Positions 5,526 through 7,841 of a stretch of 7,841 bases of DNA are shown piece by piece. The notes beneath the pieces were generated by a model. It did not search any database and was not told the DNA's origin. It saw nothing but the letters and a program-made list of their open reading frames with translations. Source of the stretch: an uncultured Neomegalonema sp. (GTDB taxonomy: Bacteria; Pseudomonadota; Alphaproteobacteria; Rhodobacterales; Rhodobacteraceae); the NCBI GenBank assembly GCA_937944035.1, contig CALDZQ010000089.1, forward strand, positions 1-7,841, written 5' to 3'. Numbering within the stretch: the first letter of the stretch is position 1; each line of letters opens with the position of its first letter. Both the position numbers and the translations under genes were made by a program.

Positions 5526-5696
5526 ATGATGACCGAGCAAGAAATCTACGCCGCCCTCCGCAGCATCCAAAAGCAAATCGAAGCGATTCGATTGGCGATG
5601 GAGGAGGTCCGCCGTGAGTTCAACATCGCGCCACAGGAAACCTATCCTGTGCTTGCGTGGTCGTCGGATGCCCCCTCCGCGCGCGACATTCATTAA
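5526..5696 (+). CDS. Possible small helical protein of unknown function (56 residues)
   Basis: I do not recognise a family. The frame begins at ATG 5526 (a second ATG follows at 5529) and ends at TAA 5694-5696. Residues 3-33 (from TEQEIYAALRSIQKQIEAIR on to about EFNI) have the regular charge and hydrophobic spacing of an amphipathic helix or coiled coil. The tail 34-56 is Pro/Ser-rich and probably disordered. A GTG at 5454 would lengthen it, but the extra residues look non-coding. The ribosome site is weak (GGTGA close upstream). The sense reading looks much more protein-like than the antisense frame over the same stretch. It may be cytoplasmic, as there is no signal peptide or membrane segment. 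It ends 81 bp before the CIRCE element and has no visible terminator. Confidence 0.5.
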   Translation: MMTEQEIYAALRSIQKQIEAIRLAMEEVRREFNIAPQETYPVLAWSSDAPSARDIH

Positions 5697-5732
5697 TTTT
5701 TCGTAAATCGCTCTCTTAATGCTGCCGCGCGC

Positions 5733-5762
5733 CTTGACGCGCGCGCAATCTCCTCATACATC
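5733..5762 (+). promoter_or_regulatory. Probable groESL promoter
   Basis: CTTGACGC (5733-5740) contains a good -35 (TTGACG at 5734-5739) and also fits the CTTG-type -35 used by RpoH heat-shock sigma factors in alphaproteobacteria. The matching -10 would lie around CATACATC (5755-5762) at about 17 bp spacing, but it is a weak match to either consensus. Transcription would begin just before the CIRCE element, as is usual for groESL. Confidence 0.5.
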
Positions 5763-5776
5763 CCGTTCCATGAGCG

Positions 5777-5803
5777 CTAGCACTCATCTCTGGTGAGTGC
5801 CAA
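5777..5803 (+). promoter_or_regulatory. CIRCE operator (HrcA binding site) of groESL
   Basis: CTAGCACTC-N9-GAGTGCCAA matches the consensus TTAGCACTC-N9-GAGTGCTAA with one change in each arm and exact 9-9-9 spacing. It lies between the predicted promoter and groES, where the HrcA repressor would block transcription until heat or protein-folding stress titrates GroEL away from HrcA. The hrcA gene itself is not in the window. Confidence 0.95.
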
Positions 5804-5892
5804 CATTGCTGAAAACCAGTGATGTGGCATCCGGGGGGACTTGGGCGCTCAGCATGTTTGAAACGACATATCGCAAATTAAGGAGCGACATG

Positions 5893-6180
5893 ATGGATTT
5901 TCGTCCACTTCACGACCGTGTACTGGTTCGCCGCGTTGAAAGCGAAGAGAAGACTTCCGGCGGCCTGATTATCCCTGAAACGGCAAAAGAAAAGCCGCAA
6001 GAGGGTGAAGTCGTATCTGTTGGCGAAGGCACACGCGACGACAGCGGCAACCGCGTTGCTCTCGACGTGAAAGCCGGCGACCGTATCCTGTTCGGCAAAT
6101 GGTCCGGCACAGAAGTCAAACTTGACGGCCAAGAGCTGCTCATCATGAAAGAAAGCGACATCATGGGTGTCCTTTCCTGA
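5893..6180 (+). CDS. groES: Co-chaperonin GroES (Hsp10)
   Basis: The 95-residue protein forms the heptameric lid of the GroEL folding chamber in the cytoplasm. The N-terminus (MDFRPLHDRVLVRRVE) and the mobile loop that docks on GroEL (about residues 17-34, with GGLIIP at 23-28) are typical, as is the C-terminal strand ending MKESDIMGVLS. AAGGAG lies 7 nt before the ATG at 5893. An adjacent ATG at 5890 would add one Met and cannot be excluded. The ATG at 5893 gives the usual spacing and the family's M-x-F-R-P-L-H-D-R start. An in-frame ATG at 5854 lacks a suitably spaced ribosome site. The gene lies about 90 bp after CIRCE and 48 bp before groEL, in one operon. Confidence 0.97.
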   Translation: MDFRPLHDRVLVRRVESEEKTSGGLIIPETAKEKPQEGEVVSVGEGTRDDSGNRVALDVKAGDRILFGKWSGTEVKLDGQELLIMKESDIMGVLS

Positions 6181-6228
6181 TCTGCACCGCCTCAAATCCC
6201 CGATATTCTATGACAGGAGCGTCCTTCA

Positions 6229-7841
6229 ATGGCTGCTAAAGAAGTAAAGTTTGAATCCGATGCCCGCGAGAAAATGCTCAAAGGCGTCAACACGCTTGCC
6301 AACGCGGTAAAAGTGACCCTCGGTCCTAAAGGCCGTAACGTGATCCTCGACAAATCCTTCGGCGCACCACGCATCACCAAAGACGGTGTTTCGGTTGCCA
6401 AAGAGATCGAGCTTGCGGACAAGTTTGAAAACATGGGCGCACAGATGGTGCGTGAAGTTGCGTCGAAAACCAACGACGAGGCCGGTGACGGCACGACAAC
6501 CGCGACGGTTCTGGCTCAGGCCATCGTCAAAGAAGGCTTCAAGGCTGTTGCAGCCGGCATGAACCCGATGGACCTCAAGCGTGGTGTTGATGCTGCGGTT
6601 GTGAAAATCGTCGAGCAGATCAAAACGATGTCCCGTCCGGTCGCTGACTCCGCAGAAGTTGCCAAAGTCGGCACGATCTCGGCCAACGGCGAAGCCATCA
6701 TCGGTGAGAAAATCGCCGAAGCGATGCAGAAAGTCGGCAACGAGGGTGTTATCACCGTCGAAGAATCCAAAACGATGGAATTCGAGCTGGAAACCGTCGA
6801 AGGTATGCAGTTCGACCGTGGCTACCTCTCGCCATACTTCGTCACGAACCCCGACAAAATGCTCGCTGAACTCGAAGATTGCTACGTTCTCCTGCACGAG
6901 AAAAAGCTGTCCTCGCTCCAGTCGATGGTTCCAATGCTTGAGGCTGTTATCCAGTCCAGCAAGCCTCTCCTCATCATCGCAGAAGATGTTGAAGGCGAAG
7001 CCCTCGCAACCCTCGTGGTCAACAAGCTGCGCGGCGGCCTGAAAATCGCGGCTGTCAAAGCTCCCGGCTTTGGCGACCGTCGTAAAGCCATGCTTCAGGA
7101 CATCGCGGTTCTGACCGGTGGTCAGGTCATCTCCGAAGATCTTGGCATGAAGCTCGAAAACGTCACGCTCGACATGCTCGGCACGGCCAAGAAAATCCGC
7201 ATCGGTAAAGACGACACCACCATCGTTGACGGGGCCGGCGACAGCGCTGAAATCCAGGCGCGTGTTTCGCAGATCAAACAGCAGATCGAAGAAACCACGT
7301 CCGACTACGACAAAGAAAAACTGCAAGAGCGTCTCGCGAAACTCGCTGGCGGTGTTGCTGTGATCCGCGTTGGTGGTTCGAGCGAAGTCGAAGTGAAAGA
7401 GCGTAAAGACCGTGTTGACGATGCGCTCAACGCAACCCGCGCTGCTGTGCAGGAAGGCGTTGTTCCAGGGGGCGGCGTTGCTCTGCTTCACGCTTCCAAA
7501 GCACTCGAAGGCATGAAAGGCGCAAACGCCGATCAGGATCGCGGTATCGACATCATCCGTCTGGCACTTCAGGCGCCTGTTCGTCAGATCTCGCAGAACG
7601 CGGGCGTTGACGGTTCTGTTGTGGTCGGCAAGATCATGGAGAACGCGGACACGAACTTCGGTTTTGACGCTCAGGACGAGAAGTACGGCAACCTGATGGA
7701 AATGGGCATCATCGATCCCGTTAAAGTCTGCCGTCATGCACTCCAGGATGCGGCCTCGGTTGCTTCGCTCCTCATCACGACCGAAGCAATGGTCGCTGAG
7801 AAGCCAGAGCCTAAAGGCGCTGGTGGCGGCGGCGGAATGCC
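6229..7841 (+). CDS. groEL: Chaperonin GroEL (Hsp60), 3' end cut by window
   Basis: The 537 complete codons cover nearly the whole ATP-dependent chaperonin that folds proteins inside a double-ring cavity. The ATP-site residues are present: LGPKGRNV at 31-38, D52 in TKDGVSVAKEI, D87 in GDGTTTATVLAQ, and the hydrolysis residue D398 in RVDDALNATRAA, with GGG at 414-416. The apical domain has the usual FDRGYLSPYFVTN (195-207). The visible end is the start of the Gly/Met-rich tail (GGGGGM), so about ten codons are missing. The start ATG has AGGAG at 6215-6219, 9 nt upstream. It follows groES by 48 bp under the same CIRCE and promoter control. The sequence is typical of alphaproteobacteria, with no odd residues noted. 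A C501 near the end replaces a residue that is usually Val in the relatives I recall. Confidence 0.98.
   Translation, partial: MAAKEVKFESDAREKMLKGVNTLANAVKVTLGPKGRNVILDKSFGAPRITKDGVSVAKEIELADKFENMGAQMVREVASKTNDEAGDGTTTATVLAQAIVKEGFKAVAAGMNPMDLKRGVDAAVVKIVEQIKTMSRPVADSAEVAKVGTISANGEAIIGEKIAEAMQKVGNEGVITVEESKTMEFELETVEGMQFDRGYLSPYFVTNPDKMLAELEDCYVLLHEKKLSSLQSMVPMLEAVIQSSKPLLIIAEDVEGEALATLVVNKLRGGLKIAAVKAPGFGDRRKAMLQDIAVLTGGQVISEDLGMKLENVTLDMLGTAKKIRIGKDDTTIVDGAGDSAEIQARVSQIKQQIEETTSDYDKEKLQERLAKLAGGVAVIRVGGSSEVEVKERKDRVDDALNATRAAVQEGVVPGGGVALLHASKALEGMKGANADQDRGIDIIRLALQAPVRQISQNAGVDGSVVVGKIMENADTNFGFDAQDEKYGNLMEMGIIDPVKVCRHALQDAASVASLLITTEAMVAEKPEPKGAGGGGGM

Noticed and set aside
5430..5693. 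87-codon minus-strand frame opposite the small ORF at 5526
   Set aside because: Its residue pattern is less protein-like than that of the sense frame, and it has no clear ribosome site.
6226..7737. 503-codon open frame on the minus strand opposite groEL
   Set aside because: It lies entirely opposite an undoubted groEL coding sequence. Long antisense frames of this kind are a known by-product of the codon bias of highly expressed chaperone genes, and the translation resembles no family I can recognise.

Overview
The window reads as ordinary chromosomal DNA of an alphaproteobacterium. The evidence is the MbfA-type iron exporter (a family best known from Rhizobiales and relatives), a short family I pyrophosphatase, and a groESL operon with a CIRCE operator. 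I cannot place it below class level. There is no integrase, transposase, phage gene, CRISPR array, rRNA or tRNA.

Left part (1-2061): the last codons of an unrecognised gene overlap an isoprenylcysteine-methyltransferase-like membrane protein on the + strand. This meets, tail to tail and with only 5 bp between, a two-gene minus-strand operon: ppa (inorganic pyrophosphatase, TTG start) followed 9 bp later by mbfA (ferritin-like domain fused to a VIT1/CCC1 transporter). Region 2062-2584 is a 523-bp non-coding stretch, AT-rich in its second half, between divergent genes.

Middle part (2585-5102): a secreted chymotrypsin-fold (S1) serine protease on the + strand converges on a minus-strand gene for a Spondin_N-RTX protein with 13 calcium-binding nonapeptide repeats, probably exported by a type I system encoded elsewhere. 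The 178 bp between their stop codons is packed with four inverted repeats, one of them a clear intrinsic terminator for the protease side.

Right part (5103-7841): a non-coding stretch full of inverted repeats, including a perfect 9-N9-9 palindrome, precedes a possible 56-residue helical protein. The groESL operon then begins with a promoter, a CIRCE (HrcA) operator, groES, and groEL running off the window end about ten codons short.

The genes do not form one obvious pathway. Three are housekeeping or stress genes (ppa, groES, groEL), one handles metal export (mbfA), and two encode envelope or secreted proteins (the protease and the RTX protein). I did not find a convincing new multi-gene system. 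The most unusual signals are non-coding: the 9-N9-9 palindrome at 5414-5440, the row of hairpins at 3615-3752, and the 16-bp tandem duplication in the leader of the RTX gene.
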